Shown here piece by piece: positions 10,002 through 19,834 of a stretch of DNA of 64,000 bases. Both the position numbers and the translations under genes were made by a program. The DNA is from Trichomonas vaginalis G3 (taxonomy: Eukaryota; Parabasalia; Trichomonadida; Trichomonadidae), in the NCBI RefSeq assembly GCF_026262505.1, contig NC_067208.1, forward strand, positions 6,767,962 to 6,831,961, written 5' to 3'. Position 1 is the first letter of the stretch; every line of letters starts with the position of its first letter. The notes below the pieces were generated by a model. The model saw only the letters and a program-made list of their open reading frames with translations, had not been told where the DNA came from and searched no databases.

Positions 10002-10400
10002 ATGACTGATCTTCATCCAATTTGTTTAATCGAACTTAATGAAGTAATTTCTGCATATCTCCTGCATGTATTTGGAAACGAGAGGATAAGACAACTCACC
10101 AAGGTTTCCAGACGCCAGATCCAAAGACTTGAATCAACTGCAGGAGTAATCCTAAGCTTTGAAGAAGGATTAACCAATAAGAAAGATGTCATTGACTCCA
10201 AGCGTGAAAGCCTTGCTGCTTTCTTACGCAAACACCCATGGGTCGATGTTGATCTCCAAACTCCTTACCAAGGACTCGTTGAAACCTTCACGACCTACAG
10301 ACAGCTCCTTGACAGACCTGAGCAGAACCTTCTGGTCGAACGTGATGGCACATTAAGCCCTACAGACGAGTCAATCCAGAGAGAAGAAGCTCAAGAGTAA
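10002..10400 (+). CDS. Gene e of the small-gene block (E1)
   Basis: 132 residues starting MTDLHPICLIELNEVISAYL directly after the last repeat unit. The E2 gene at 46324-46689 is homologous (IYLIEINELVKDFL, and KRPWIQL against KHPWVDV). Helical and charged, with a Glu/Gln-rich end; no known domain. The frame is open upstream through the repeat. It is followed after 36 bp by gene f on the same strand, as in E2, so the two are probably co-regulated. Confidence 0.6.
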   Translation: MTDLHPICLIELNEVISAYLLHVFGNERIRQLTKVSRRQIQRLESTAGVILSFEEGLTNKKDVIDSKRESLAAFLRKHPWVDVDLQTPYQGLVETFTTYRQLLDRPEQNLLVERDGTLSPTDESIQREEAQE

Positions 10401-10436
10401 AAATCTGACATTTATACTTTACATGACATTTTTTTC

Positions 10437-11012
10437 ATGAGTGTTCACGTTAAGATCAATGATGAAAACATGACTTCATGGGAAGATATCATTGATGACA
10501 TAGAGAATGACCTTGATGAAAACATGATGGGAGCTCAAACGTCAGTTAAGGTCAAACTTGGTGAAGTTCAAGAAAAGATCTCCGAGATCAATGCAAAAAT
10601 ATCTGCTCTTACAGAGGTTGACGTTTATTACAGAAGCTTGGAGAGAACTTTAAGCAAACTTGAACGTCAGAACCAAAGTCTCATAGTTGTGCTCCAGAAA
10701 CTCAGTCTCATGCGTAAAGCATATAATGACTACCTACATGTAAGAGACTTACCTTCTTATTCTACTCCAGATCTCGACTTTTCCGATATAAGTCCAATCC
10801 TTATTGATACAACACTTACGATAGCAGGGATGCTTCCTACATATCCAGAATATGATAACTTACCTCAGCTCTTCGAGTATCTCAAGAAAAAGTTCATGAT
10901 CTTATTATGCGAGACCATGAAAAGACGTCAAAATACCAGAACAGAACGAGAACAGAGCTTACTAATAGACTTATTATATAATACTAAAGAAATAAAGGAG
11001 TTTTTATTCTAA
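10437..11012 (+). CDS. Gene f of the small-gene block, coiled coil (E1)
   Basis: 191 residues. Residues 30-85 form a probable coiled coil. The motif YLHVRDLPS is followed by DFSDISPIL and LPTYPEYDNLPQLFEYLKKK. All of this is shared with the E2 gene at 45698-46282 (YLHVRDLPSSSPTKDEFSDI, LPTYPEYERLP), the best-conserved protein of the block. No recognised domain. Immediately upstream is TTTACATGACATTTTTTTC, leading straight into the ATG. Confidence 0.65.
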   Translation: MSVHVKINDENMTSWEDIIDDIENDLDENMMGAQTSVKVKLGEVQEKISEINAKISALTEVDVYYRSLERTLSKLERQNQSLIVVLQKLSLMRKAYNDYLHVRDLPSYSTPDLDFSDISPILIDTTLTIAGMLPTYPEYDNLPQLFEYLKKKFMILLCETMKRRQNTRTEREQSLLIDLLYNTKEIKEFLF

Positions 11013-11291
11013 CTTTGGTATTTTTGGGAAGAACTGATCTGGATCATATTTGTCAACCACAGGTTTTGGTATCAAAAGTCTCTCTGGTTCTTGGACGGCT
11101 GGTACTGGAAATGGTTCCTTTGGTTTCCTAGCTTTTGGGAGATCTAAAAATTTTCTTGGTCTCTTTCTTTTGTGTAAGTGTTGTCCATTTTTATCGACAA
11201 CGAATGTGAGCTTTCCGTCGTCAAAGATGAATGTCGTCGCTTCTTCAGTTCCCTCATCAACTATTATCTTCTTGATCTTTCTCTTCTCCAT
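11004..11291 (-). CDS. Small basic protein with proline-rich tail (E1)
   Basis: 95 residues from the internal Met (MEKRKIKKII); the frame can start six codons earlier. A lysine-rich start is followed by FIFDDGKLTFVVDKNGQ and a Pro/Lys-rich C-terminal half. It overlaps the end of gene f tail-to-tail by 9 bp. I see no counterpart in E2 and no known domain. Function unknown. Confidence 0.45.
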   Translation of the reverse strand: MEKRKIKKIIVDEGTEEATTFIFDDGKLTFVVDKNGQHLHKRKRPRKFLDLPKARKPKEPFPVPAVQEPERLLIPKPVVDKYDPDQFFPKIPKLE

Positions 11292-11410
11292 TAACAGAAA
11301 AAGTGACATATATTACTTCATTATTTTTCTGAGTGTTAGGATTAATTAAACCTCTATCTATAACATGCTTTCTCATAGAAATTTCTCTCCATATCTTTTT
11401 GTCAATATCT

Positions 11411-12097
11411 CTAAAGTTCTTCTGTATAAGATTTATCACTACTGAAGTAAATAGATGGATAATTAAGGACATCAAAGGTTTCTACAGTATCTTTAAGAGT
11501 CCATTCATCTCCATACTGTATAGAATAAGTATGGAAGTATGGAGGATCACATATAAAGAAAACATTGGGAAGATCTTTATACTCATTGAAGAGTATTCTC
11601 CAATCTTTATGAACAATAGTTAAACCTTCAAGATAGTCATCTATGTTTTCACCAAATAAGTTAGTATATCTGAGGTATAACACTTTCTTCATTAATGTGT
11701 CAAGATCATAGTATTTGTATGCTCCAGAATAGAGAAGACGTGAACATAATGTATCCCAGTCTATGTATGGAGCTTTACTTATAACTTCTCTGACGATCTC
11801 TTTCTGATCAGTAGGAATTTTCTCATCTGGCTTAACATTTATTCTCTCCTTAAGTTCCTTAAGTATTTCATTCGTGTCATGAATGTGTTTCAGTCTATCA
11901 ACGTAGTTATCATAGTCGTTAGCTATGATCGTTGCTTTTGGGAACATAATATGCAACAGATGAGAGATATAGAGAGAACCACCAAAGAGGTCAACGAAGA
12001 CATAATCCCCTTTGATGTCTTTGAGTATGTCGATAAGATCTTTCCTGATCTTCGACTTATTACCTATGAAAGGTAAAGGAGGTTTGGTAAAAATCAT
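11411..12097 (-). pseudogene. Dam-type (D12 class) DNA adenine methyltransferase, broken part (E1)
   Basis: The main frame carries KPPLPFIGNKSK, FVDLFGGS and CDPPYF, the FxGxK, DxFxGS (AdoMet binding) and DPPY catalytic motifs of N6-adenine methylases. It is about 60 percent similar to the E2 gene at 36460-37278. The E1 copy looks broken near its end. In viruses such enzymes protect the genome from restriction or mark it for replication control; here that is inference. Confidence 0.8.
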
Positions 12098-12121
12098 TTA
12101 TATGGTAATAAAAATAAGTGT

Positions 12122-12292
12122 TTACTTGAGACAATAACCTCTGTTGAGTTTGTAGAACAAGATCAGAAGTACGATCAAGTTCAAAACAACACAAATGGCT
12201 AGGATTGCGTTACCAACAATCTTTGTCTTTTCCCAGCAAGACTTCTTCTTTGGTTCATGTGCTGCTTCGACATCACTGTATGGCTCGGACAT
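12122..12292 (-). CDS. Single-pass membrane protein g (E1)
   Basis: 56 residues starting MSEPYSDVEA. A soluble, charged N-terminus with SCWEKTKIV is followed by one hydrophobic segment (about residues 25-47) and a short tail ending KLNRGYCLK. The E2 protein at 48109-48288 has the same plan (PCWQKTKIV and KLKDGICFK). The Cys-Trp pair before the membrane and the Cys after it are conserved, which suggests acylation or a disulphide. Divergent from gene h, 34 bp apart. Confidence 0.65.
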   Translation of the reverse strand: MSEPYSDVEAAHEPKKKSCWEKTKIVGNAILAICVVLNLIVLLILFYKLNRGYCLK

Positions 12293-12326
12293 TAACTTAA
12301 AAAGTGTCATGACCACTTCATTTTTG

Positions 12327-12701
12327 ATGAAGTCAACAGCTTATGTCCACTTCCTCCCACAAGCACTTGAGGAACAAGAGAAGGTCATCATTGACTACCT
12401 TCAAGCCACTGAGAAGCTCCAAAAGCTTCAAGATCTCCGCGAAGAGTTCAAGTCCCGCTTGAAACAGGAGAACTTACTGCAGGAGTACATGCTCATTTTG
12501 TACCCATTACTAGATGGCTCCCATTTACCATCAGAGTACACTGCAGCTCTTGATGCACTCAAAGATCTTCGCGATCACCATCCGATCGGTAAAGAAGCCT
12601 TCGAGCTCACCATTGAGCAAGCCATCCTCGCCAAGGACAATGCAAAGAAGCGGATGCTCGAAGCTCTTGATAAGATCAAGGAGTACGTCGAAACGTTCTA
12701 A
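12327..12701 (+). CDS. Helical protein h of the small-gene block (E1)
   Basis: 124 residues starting MKSTAYVHFLPQALEEQEK; the start was chosen because CACTTCATTTTTG lies directly before it and upstream sequence belongs to gene g. Almost all helical, with heptad-like Leu/Glu/Lys spacing through residues 15-60 and again at the end. G/C-richer codons as in the rest of the block. A broken gene at 44610-44914 may be the E2 counterpart. Function unknown. Confidence 0.55.
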   Translation: MKSTAYVHFLPQALEEQEKVIIDYLQATEKLQKLQDLREEFKSRLKQENLLQEYMLILYPLLDGSHLPSEYTAALDALKDLRDHHPIGKEAFELTIEQAILAKDNAKKRMLEALDKIKEYVETF

Positions 12702-12854
12702 AATAATTACTTGAGTAAACAATAAGTTTTATTGAGTAAGTCTTGAAACATTTGTGCTTTTGTTCTTGTTTGAACAACCATATTTAACATTAGATAAAAA
12801 ATTTTTTGGTTAAACAATAACATACTTAAGACATAAATTATACCTACTTATAAC

Positions 12855-13217
12855 TCAGTAATATTGTGCATTATATGCATACTTAAACTCTTGAGCAATA
12901 TTGTTCTCATCAATGATTCTGATCTGAGCTATTTTTGAGAAAGGTGGTGGAATACCACAACATGTGATGTCTGGGTCCAGTAGGTCTATTTCACACTTGA
13001 ACCCAGTCATTCTGTGAACAACTTCTTCCAAGTCTGGCTTAGGTAGTAAGATCTGATCTTTGCTCACTAAGTTAGAAAAGAGCTCTTTGTCTTGGTCTAG
13101 AAGTATCTTCTGGTATATACTAAGTAAATACTCTTCTACACCAATCCTCGATGAAGTCTCCACAGATCTCGATGAGGTCAGGTTGGAAGTTAATGGACTT
13201 AAAGGAGGAGGATACAT
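12855..13217 (-). pseudogene. SCCG-family conserved Maverick protein, broken part (E1)
   Basis: The C-terminal 120 residues are open and contain DPDITCCGIPP. The same D(V/I)(S/T)CCG motif, 60-90 residues from the end, occurs in E3 (28275-28973, DDEVSCCG) and E2 (53815-54396, EPDVSCCG). MYPPPLSPL also matches TYPPPLSSN of E3. N-terminal sequence continues on the same strand to about 13390, and the gene looks broken. No known domain; a paired-cysteine structural or metal-binding role is possible. Confidence 0.55.
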
Positions 13218-13588
13218 TGGTGCTTCTGAGTTCGTAGTTGTTTCCTCTTTTTTTATCTCTGTTGGAGCATCACTTACTGTACCAGATGGATAGTTCTTTC
13301 CACAATGTTATTAGTTGTTCTTGAATCAACATTGCTTGTTGGTTCAATTGGAAGATTAGCTGCACCATAAAGAATTGACTTCGATCTCATTTGTTATGAG
13401 TAAAAATTGTTTTATTCTCATATAAATGACGAACATTAACCCAGAGAACAAACAGAATATACTGCAACAGGAGTTGTTTACAATGATCTAGATCAGATCG
13501 TCCAACTCAAAGCCCAAGAGGAAGGAATTTAATAAGACAACCTCCACCAAAGATATATGTTGATGATGGTAGTAATGGGTTCAACTTA

Positions 13589-13777
13589 GTGTATCATTAC
13601 TCATATCCTCAATATGCAAAAATTGGGTCTACCCCAAACGTGACAAACCATTATATGAACCTTTATGATGAAGCAAGGTTTCATGCACCAACGAAGAAAG
13701 AACCTGATGCATCAAGATTACATGAATTCGCAGACCATGATGGTTATAGCGATTACTCAATGCCTGTAAGACTTTAA
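13589..13777 (+). CDS. Small Tyr/His-rich ORF upstream of integrase (E1)
   Basis: 62 residues, with PQYAKIGSTPNVTNHYMNLY, then ARFHAPTKKEPDASRLHEFA. It ends 13 bp before the integrase ATG on the same strand. An additional short frame lies at 13426-13491. These may be remains of an N-terminal region or a separate small gene. Not recognised. The 370 bp before it (13218-13588) hold only the remains of the SCCG gene and this short frame. Confidence 0.3.
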   Translation: MYHYSYPQYAKIGSTPNVTNHYMNLYDEARFHAPTKKEPDASRLHEFADHDGYSDYSMPVRL

Positions 13778-13790
13778 CGTTAATAAAAAA

Positions 13791-14858
13791 ATGACTGTTG
13801 GTAAACAAGAAAAAACTTTAATACAAGAGGATTTGATGCTACCAATATATTCAACTGATATGGGAGCTTATCAATTCGATACATTTGAGAATCCTGGTGG
13901 AACACCACCATATTTTCTTTTGTTCATCAATGTAAACAGTAGAAAAGGTTATGCGTTCCCAATGAGTGAAAAGAACTCAAACAATGTTCTAAGTGCAATG
14001 CAGAAGTTCATTTCACAAGCTACAGGTGAAATGAAGCCTACAATACTTACTAGTGATGAAGACCCAGCTTATACGACACAAAATGTTCGAGATCTGTTGG
14101 TCAGTCATAACATTGAGCACATGACGACACAGAAATACAATCATAACATACTAGGTATTATTAATAGGTTCTGTAGAACTATTAGAACTATGTTACATAT
14201 GAAGTTAAACCTCAAAGAAGGTGATAAAACACCACCTTTCACTGCAGATACAATGAGACAAATTATTAATGACTACAACACTGAATATCATTCAAGCACA
14301 CAACAAAAGCCTGATGATTTCACAGAAAAGGATAATGAGGAATATATAAAGAAGCAAAGATTGAAAGAAGAGTATGTCAGAAAAAATAACCTTTATAACT
14401 TAAGACCTGGTCAAAAAGTTCAAGTCATAGTTGAACCAAGAACATGGGGTAAAGGTAACCAACAAAGAAGACATCTTGATCCTTCTTATTATACAGTTGA
14501 TTCAGTTGATACAAGTGCATACTTGTTAAGAGCAAAAGATGGAAGTGTTGCAAGATATCCACGTTATCAGATATGGACAAAAATAGAGCATGGATTAAAG
14601 CAAGGAGAAACTTTAGATCAAGGAAGACACGGTGCTGTTAAAAGTATTGATGGTCATGAACTTGTCGGTAATGATGTAAAGTATGATGTTACGTTTGAGA
14701 ACGAAAATACAGGAAAAGTGACAGGTAGAGGTATGCGTGAAGGTAATCCAAACAGGTTGTCACAAATGGAAGTACAGTATTGGAGGAAAAATATTAATGA
14801 AGGTCATGTTAAAGATATGCCTAGTTTTCTTGAGAAGTATCGTGGGTTTCGAGTTTAG
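13791..14858 (+). CDS. Maverick integrase, retroviral type (E1)
   Basis: 355 residues. The rve core has STDMGAYQF near residue 22, TSDEDPAYT near 86 and the helix NILGIINRFCRTIR near 120, the arrangement of the DDE catalytic domain in Polinton integrases. After it come a basic linker and an SH3-like C-terminal domain (RPGQKVQVIVEPRTWGKGNQ). A further domain ends the protein (KSIDGHELVGNDVKYDVTFE), chromodomain-like. The enzyme joins element ends to target DNA, giving 6-bp duplications. Its last 38 bp overlap the next, convergent gene. Confidence 0.85.
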   Translation: MTVGKQEKTLIQEDLMLPIYSTDMGAYQFDTFENPGGTPPYFLLFINVNSRKGYAFPMSEKNSNNVLSAMQKFISQATGEMKPTILTSDEDPAYTTQNVRDLLVSHNIEHMTTQKYNHNILGIINRFCRTIRTMLHMKLNLKEGDKTPPFTADTMRQIINDYNTEYHSSTQQKPDDFTEKDNEEYIKKQRLKEEYVRKNNLYNLRPGQKVQVIVEPRTWGKGNQQRRHLDPSYYTVDSVDTSAYLLRAKDGSVARYPRYQIWTKIEHGLKQGETLDQGRHGAVKSIDGHELVGNDVKYDVTFENENTGKVTGRGMREGNPNRLSQMEVQYWRKNINEGHVKDMPSFLEKYRGFRV

Positions 14859-15057
14859 CTTGTAAGTCCTTTATTTTTGTTTCATACAATGAGATCTTCC
14901 TTCTGATCTGTTCATCATTGAGAGGTTGCTTGACTTTACGGAACTGTACACGTCCGTCTTTCATTGTATGTACATAATATCCATCAGGAACCTTACCATC
15001 TTTTATATATTCAGTTAACCACTTTTGTTTAGTTGATGCTTTAATGACTTGACTCAT
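14821..15057 (-). CDS. Small conserved Maverick protein with C-terminal coil (E1)
   Basis: 78 residues. DGYYVHTMKDGRVQFRKVKQ is followed by a coil (KISLYETKIKDLQAKLE). E3 22804-23184 (VDGFKISKIKGVVSLKSIPQ, then KRIEIIEERI) and E2 41749-42333 (NYKVTFHRNGTASISKKKQ, then LESKYSKLYNKH) have the same order of a short beta unit and a coil. All three sit beside pVI-like or structural genes. Probably a minor structural protein; this is inference. Confidence 0.5.
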   Translation of the reverse strand: MSQVIKASTKQKWLTEYIKDGKVPDGYYVHTMKDGRVQFRKVKQPLNDEQIRRKISLYETKIKDLQAKLETHDTSQEN

Positions 15058-16190
15058 TTCTTACTGGATAAATTTTTATGTTTTTTATCTTTTGACGATT
15101 TTTTCTTATCCTTATCTTTCTTCTTGTCCTTGTCCTTCTTTGATTTATCCTTCTTCTTGTCCTTGTCCTTCTTGGACTTCTCTGCTGCAGGTGGTGTTGG
15201 ATTCTGTTTGACTTTAGCACTTGGGTCAGGACCTTGTCTTTGAGACTTAGATATAGATTGTTTAGGAGCTGCTGCTTGTTTAGTTGCTTCAGCTTGTTGT
15301 TTAGCTAATTCAGCAGCTTGTTTATCATTCTCTTCTATTTCCTTTGCACCAGTTGCGACTTCATTCTTGAACTTTTGGAGATTCTCAGCAGCATCCATTA
15401 CCTTATTCGCTCCTTTAAACAATCCATAAAATTTCTGCCATGGTGATACTGAAGGTATATTTCCACCAATTGCTGGAGGAACTGATGCTTCAGGAGTTGG
15501 AGATGGTGTTTTGTCTGAATTGAGATGCTTTTCTGCTTCAAGAACTTGTGTAGTATTTTTCTCCAGGTATGCTTTTGCAACCTCCTTAACTTCTGGACGT
15601 TCATTATTTACATCCTGTCTTGGTGTTGATGTTTCAGTAGCGTTTTCCTGAGTTACATTAACAACAGGTTGCTCAACTGCTGAAACATTAGCTGCTTCAG
15701 TAATGTTATGAGTAGTTGAAACATTTCCTGATATACCTTCTCCTGTTGGAACTCTTGGAGCAATTGTTGTGATGTTCGCCATTGCAGGAGTTGGAGTAGG
15801 AGTGTCATCAATCTTTCTGTCAGCTTTCGTCGTTTGCGTTGTAGTATTTGTTGTTTCATTACCATATTTTGATCTTAGTCTGGTAAGCTCTAACTTCATA
15901 TGTTCTTCAGGATATGCATACTTATTATATTCACCCTTAATATTCTTTTTCCATTCATCGTATTTATCTTCTGCTGATTTCTTAATTGATGCTAGTCCGT
16001 TTACAGCCAATTCATCAGTACCGTTATCAGTAGTCTGGTTATATAAAAGATTAGCAGCTGATCTAATTGTGTAATCCGTAAGATTACCAAAACGCTCTAT
16101 TGTACCTAATGTTGTGTTCTTCAGTTCCTTTCCAATTCCTTGTGCAGCATCTTTGACTAAATCAGCACCCCATGCACCAAATTGTCTCAC
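15054..16190 (-). pseudogene. Lys-rich structural protein part (E1)
   Basis: 378 residues. The N-terminal third is helical, the middle is rich in Thr, Asn and Pro with many Asn-X-Thr sites, and the last 60 residues are DKDKKKDK repeats ending KDKKHKNLSSKK. Strongly basic tails of this kind bind nucleic acid. It lies directly after the 759-residue frame and the pair may derive from one long gene like the 1064-residue E2 gene at 56368; if so it has about one or two breaks. Function inferred only. Confidence 0.45.
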
Positions 16191-16198
16191 AGGAGCCG

Positions 16199-18478
16199 CT
16201 ATTGATGGTGAAGGAGATGGAGATGGCGATGGAGTTGGTGATGGTGAAGGAGATGGAGATGGTGAAGGAGATGGAGTTGGCGATGGTGTTGCTGCTTTCG
16301 CCTTTCTATCAGCTTCTTCCTTAGCCTTTCTATCTGCTTCTTCTTTCGCCTTTCTATCTGCTTCTTCCTTAGCCTTACGAGCTTTTTCTTTCTTCTTAAG
16401 TTTAGTCTTAGTTCTTCAGCTTCTTCTTTCGCCTTTCGTTCAGCTTCTTCCTTAGCCTTACGAGCTTTTTCTTTCTTCTTAAGCTCCTCTAGTTCTTTAC
16501 GTTCAGCTTCTTCTTTCGCCTTTCGTTCAGCTTCTTCCTTAGCCTTACGAGCTTTTTCTTCATAATATTTTGTATACTTATCATCAGCCCAATTACCAAG
16601 TGATTTGGCACCTGTTAGTATTCCATTTGCGGTTGATGTTGCTGTTCTTCCGAGCCATCCCCCTACCGCTGAAGCACCATTGCCAATAGCACTACCAGCA
16701 TTTAAAATTCCACGACCAATCCATATCCCTGGTTTTGCCTTTGTATTAAGAGTAAGAAATTCTTCCTTCCTATCTTCAGGTGTAGGATTTGTAACAGTTC
16801 TTACAGTATCAACAACAGTGTCAACACTGGTTCCAATAGCACTACCAACAGCTGTTGCACCAGTTAGAATACCATGGGTAACTAAATCAGTAGCTCTTGA
16901 GACAACATTATCACTCGAGGCTTTCTCTGCTGGATAGTTTGATCCTTTGTAAGTTCCTGGACCACCTCTATTTGAAGCTTCTCCTTCAACTATTTTCTTC
17001 TCTTCTTGTGCTTGTTCTCTGGCAACACTCAATGCACGTTCTTGTCTTTGAATGTTGTCTTTCTTTAACATGTAACCACCAAGTGTCTGTGGTGGTGTGT
17101 TTTTATCTAGTGCAGCATCAATTGCAGCCTTTTCTTTTCGCTTTTCTTCGTCTAACCAATTTTGAATAGATTCTGCATCAGTTGGTTCAGCTGGAGTTGG
17201 AGACGGTGTTGGAGCTTTAGTTGGTGTTGGAGACGGTGTCGGAGCTTTAGTCGGAGTTGGAGATGGAGTAGGTGCTTTTGTAGGTGTCGGTGATGGAGTT
17301 GGAGATGGAGTTGGAGGTACTGTTGGTTCTGGAGTTGGTTCAACAGTCGGTGAAGGTGTTGGCGCCTTTGTGATTCTTGGAGTTGGCTCTGGTGTTCTAA
17401 TAGGGGAAGCAGTTGGTGTATTAGCTCTTTTAAGAACCTGTGATCTTTCCGCTTGATTTGAATCAGATACTGGGTTAGTTGTACTAGGATGTGATACAGG
17501 AGTTATTTTTGGTGTAGGTGTTGGTTTATTTAATGTTATACCATGACTACTCGACATTGGTGGAGGACCTGCGTGAGCAGTTGGTGTCAGAGTTGGCGTT
17601 GGAGCTACTGTAGGAGTTGGCGTTGGAGCTACTGTTGGTTCAGGAGTGGGAGTTGGTGTTGGAGCTACTGTAGGAGTAGGTGTAGGAGTTGGTGTTGGAG
17701 TCGACATTTGTTTTAACCTCTCATTATACCAATTCTCCAAATAATAAGCCTCACCCATTAAGTTACTCTGTCTTTGTTTTATAGAAAATTCACCTAACAG
17801 TAATTCATCATGAATCATTTTCTGCAGCTTTGTCGTGTTTTCTACTTCCTTTATTAGAACGCTCGATGTATTCGCCAATCCTCTATATTCCTTAATCATC
17901 TTATCTAGTTTGTTCATATTTGGTACTTCCTTTTTCTTCTCAGCGTTAATCTCATTAGATCGTTTCTCCAATTCTTCAACTACTTTGTAAAGCTTATTTA
18001 TCTTGACATGTGATTCCTTTACTTCTCCAGTCCTTGGATCCTTAGGTTCCTTGTATTTAGCTAATTTCGTCTCTATATATCTTCGTTTAGCGTCATATCC
18101 AGGATCACTGGTTCGTAAAGGATGCGAAGGTGGACGAAAATAAGGTATGTAGAAATCTGGATCATCATTAATAGAAGAACGTGCTTTAAAGTTACGAACC
18201 GCGTCTGTAAAAGGGTCTCTACCACGTGCTGTATATGTTGATGTAATCAAAAAGCCTTCTCTTCTCATTGGGAAATTAATACGACCTTTTTGAACATATT
18301 CTTTCTCAAAGTATTGCCTAGCATTGTAATCAAAAGCAAGATCATTATATATATCGCGCAAAAAATCAAATGTATGCTGCTTGAACTTTTGATCGCTAAT
18401 TATGGTACGAATTATCGGACGTTCATTCTCCCATTTCTTAACTCGTTCATCAATGAGTTTCCTCTCTTGTTCACTCAT
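16199..18478 (-). pseudogene. Long Pro/Thr-repeat structural protein part (E1)
   Basis: 759 residues. Residues 1-240 are helical and charged. Then come long TPTPTP and PTPSPTP tracts (about residues 255-430), a Gly/Ala-rich region and a [17 protein letters not shown] helix. No enzymatic motif is seen. The proline tracts resemble extended spacers of virion proteins. It is head-to-tail between the pVI-like gene and the Lys-rich part; the 3' region looks broken. Confidence 0.45.
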
Positions 18479-18498
18479 TTAAACCTCATAAAAATATA

Positions 18499-18906
18499 TT
18501 ATCTGCGTATAGTGCCACTAATAGCATTAATCCATGGCATGTCTGATAGTACACGTACTGACTGAACTAATGGCTTATGATTGTTCCAAATAGCTCCTCC
18601 AATGTATGCGTTATACTTATTGTTGTCAATAGTTTGTTGAGGTTGAACTATAGGTGTTTCAACAGGCTTGTCTCTACTGAAGTCACCACCAAGAGCTTTA
18701 TTGAATGCTTTAAGATTCTTCGTTAATGCATTATCTTCACCTAATGTAGTTTTTGCAATTCTTTCACCAAGACTACCGATAACACCACCGACTTGACCAA
18801 CTTGAGGGAAAAGTTTGTTAGCAATGTTAAATCCAGCACCTATTACAAGACCAGGATTTTTTTTCACCATACCCCATCCAGCTTTAACATAATCGCCAAA
18901 ACCCAT
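18499..18906 (-). CDS. pVI/pX-like amphipathic minor capsid peptide (E1)
   Basis: 135 residues starting MGFGDYVKAGWGMVKKNPGL, an amphipathic helix with glycine spacing, followed by VGQVGGVIGSLGERI. Genes with the same kind of N-terminus are in E3 (23253, 23518) and E2 (37800, 41157). By analogy with adenovirus protein VI and minor proteins of related viruses it could act on membranes during entry. Evidence is sequence character and neighbourhood with ATPase and capsid-type genes. Confidence 0.5.
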   Translation of the reverse strand: MGFGDYVKAGWGMVKKNPGLVIGAGFNIANKLFPQVGQVGGVIGSLGERIAKTTLGEDNALTKNLKAFNKALGGDFSRDKPVETPIVQPQQTIDNNKYNAYIGGAIWNNHKPLVQSVRVLSDMPWINAISGTIRR

Positions 18907-18916
18907 TTATTTCTTC

Positions 18917-19816
18917 TTAAAATAATGTCATCTTTTGTTGCTTAACTTCTTTAAAGTCCGTCTTTCCTGCAACTATATGAACTTCCATATATGAACGAGG
19001 TGTTGGTAGCTCTTTGTATTTGTTCCATAACTCTTCCCAATCTTCTGTTGCTCCTGACTGTTCAATCATTGACTGAAAGTCTCTCATAGAATAACCTTGA
19101 AAGATAACGAAGTCAGTGCATAGTCTCTTAATGTTTAAACATATATGTCTCCATGTTTGACACATGATGACAACAGTATAGTTATAATGTCTGACCTTAG
19201 TGATGAAGTTCGCTAATGGTGAACGTGGGTCATTCAATAAGTCATGACCACCATAATCGTCTAACACTAATAGAGAATTACTGGGATACTTTGTGAAAGG
19301 ATATTTGTTCAACTTCTTTACAACATATATTGCAATCTTCTTATACTCAAACTTTCCATCAGGTTTCCTTAGTTGATGCTTTGTTAAGATGTGTTCCATC
19401 TCCTCTGAAATTTTTTCGAACTTACTTTGAACGAACTCAACAATAGCGTAATACTTTGCTTTCATCTTAACGTTCTTCATTAAATAAGGCATAAGTTCTT
19501 TATCATCCTTTTTCAGTACTGGTGCTTTAACTTGACTCATAAATGTCTTCGCTGTTTTATCCATTGTTCCTGATGTTGCTGAGATAACTATTGAGTCATA
19601 ATATGGAGTATTAGTGAAGCGGTCTGTTATCATTATATGACGAATAACACCATATGTCTTACCTGAACCCATCTTACCGCAGTAGAAATAAACACCATTA
19701 GTACAAAATGGATAATCATCAGAAAATGGCATAATGAGTGCATTGTTTAGTTCTTTACTATTCTTACGTGCTCCATCATGAAGAATCTTATCTACTTGAT
19801 TAATAACTTTCTCCAT
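18917..19816 (-). CDS. FtsK/HerA-type genome packaging ATPase (E1)
   Basis: 299 residues. Walker A is GKMGSGKTYG at residues 47-56 and Walker B is LLVLDDYGG near 188, followed by the VVIMCQTWRH sensor-like strand. Size and motifs match the A32-like packaging ATPase of Polintons and related DNA viruses, which pumps the genome into the capsid. The frame is open throughout. It is divergent from the gene at 19835, with only 18 bp between the two starts. Confidence 0.85.
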   Translation of the reverse strand: MEKVINQVDKILHDGARKNSKELNNALIMPFSDDYPFCTNGVYFYCGKMGSGKTYGVIRHIMITDRFTNTPYYDSIVISATSGTMDKTAKTFMSQVKAPVLKKDDKELMPYLMKNVKMKAKYYAIVEFVQSKFEKISEEMEHILTKHQLRKPDGKFEYKKIAIYVVKKLNKYPFTKYPSNSLLVLDDYGGHDLLNDPRSPLANFITKVRHYNYTVVIMCQTWRHICLNIKRLCTDFVIFQGYSMRDFQSMIEQSGATEDWEELWNKYKELPTPRSYMEVHIVAGKTDFKEVKQQKMTLF

Positions 19817-19834
19817 CTTTTAGTTACATATAAA

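Noticed and set aside
16114-16455. Gly/Asp repeat protein on the plus strand
   Set aside because: Antisense reading of the proline/lysine-rich repeats of the structural gene at 16199.
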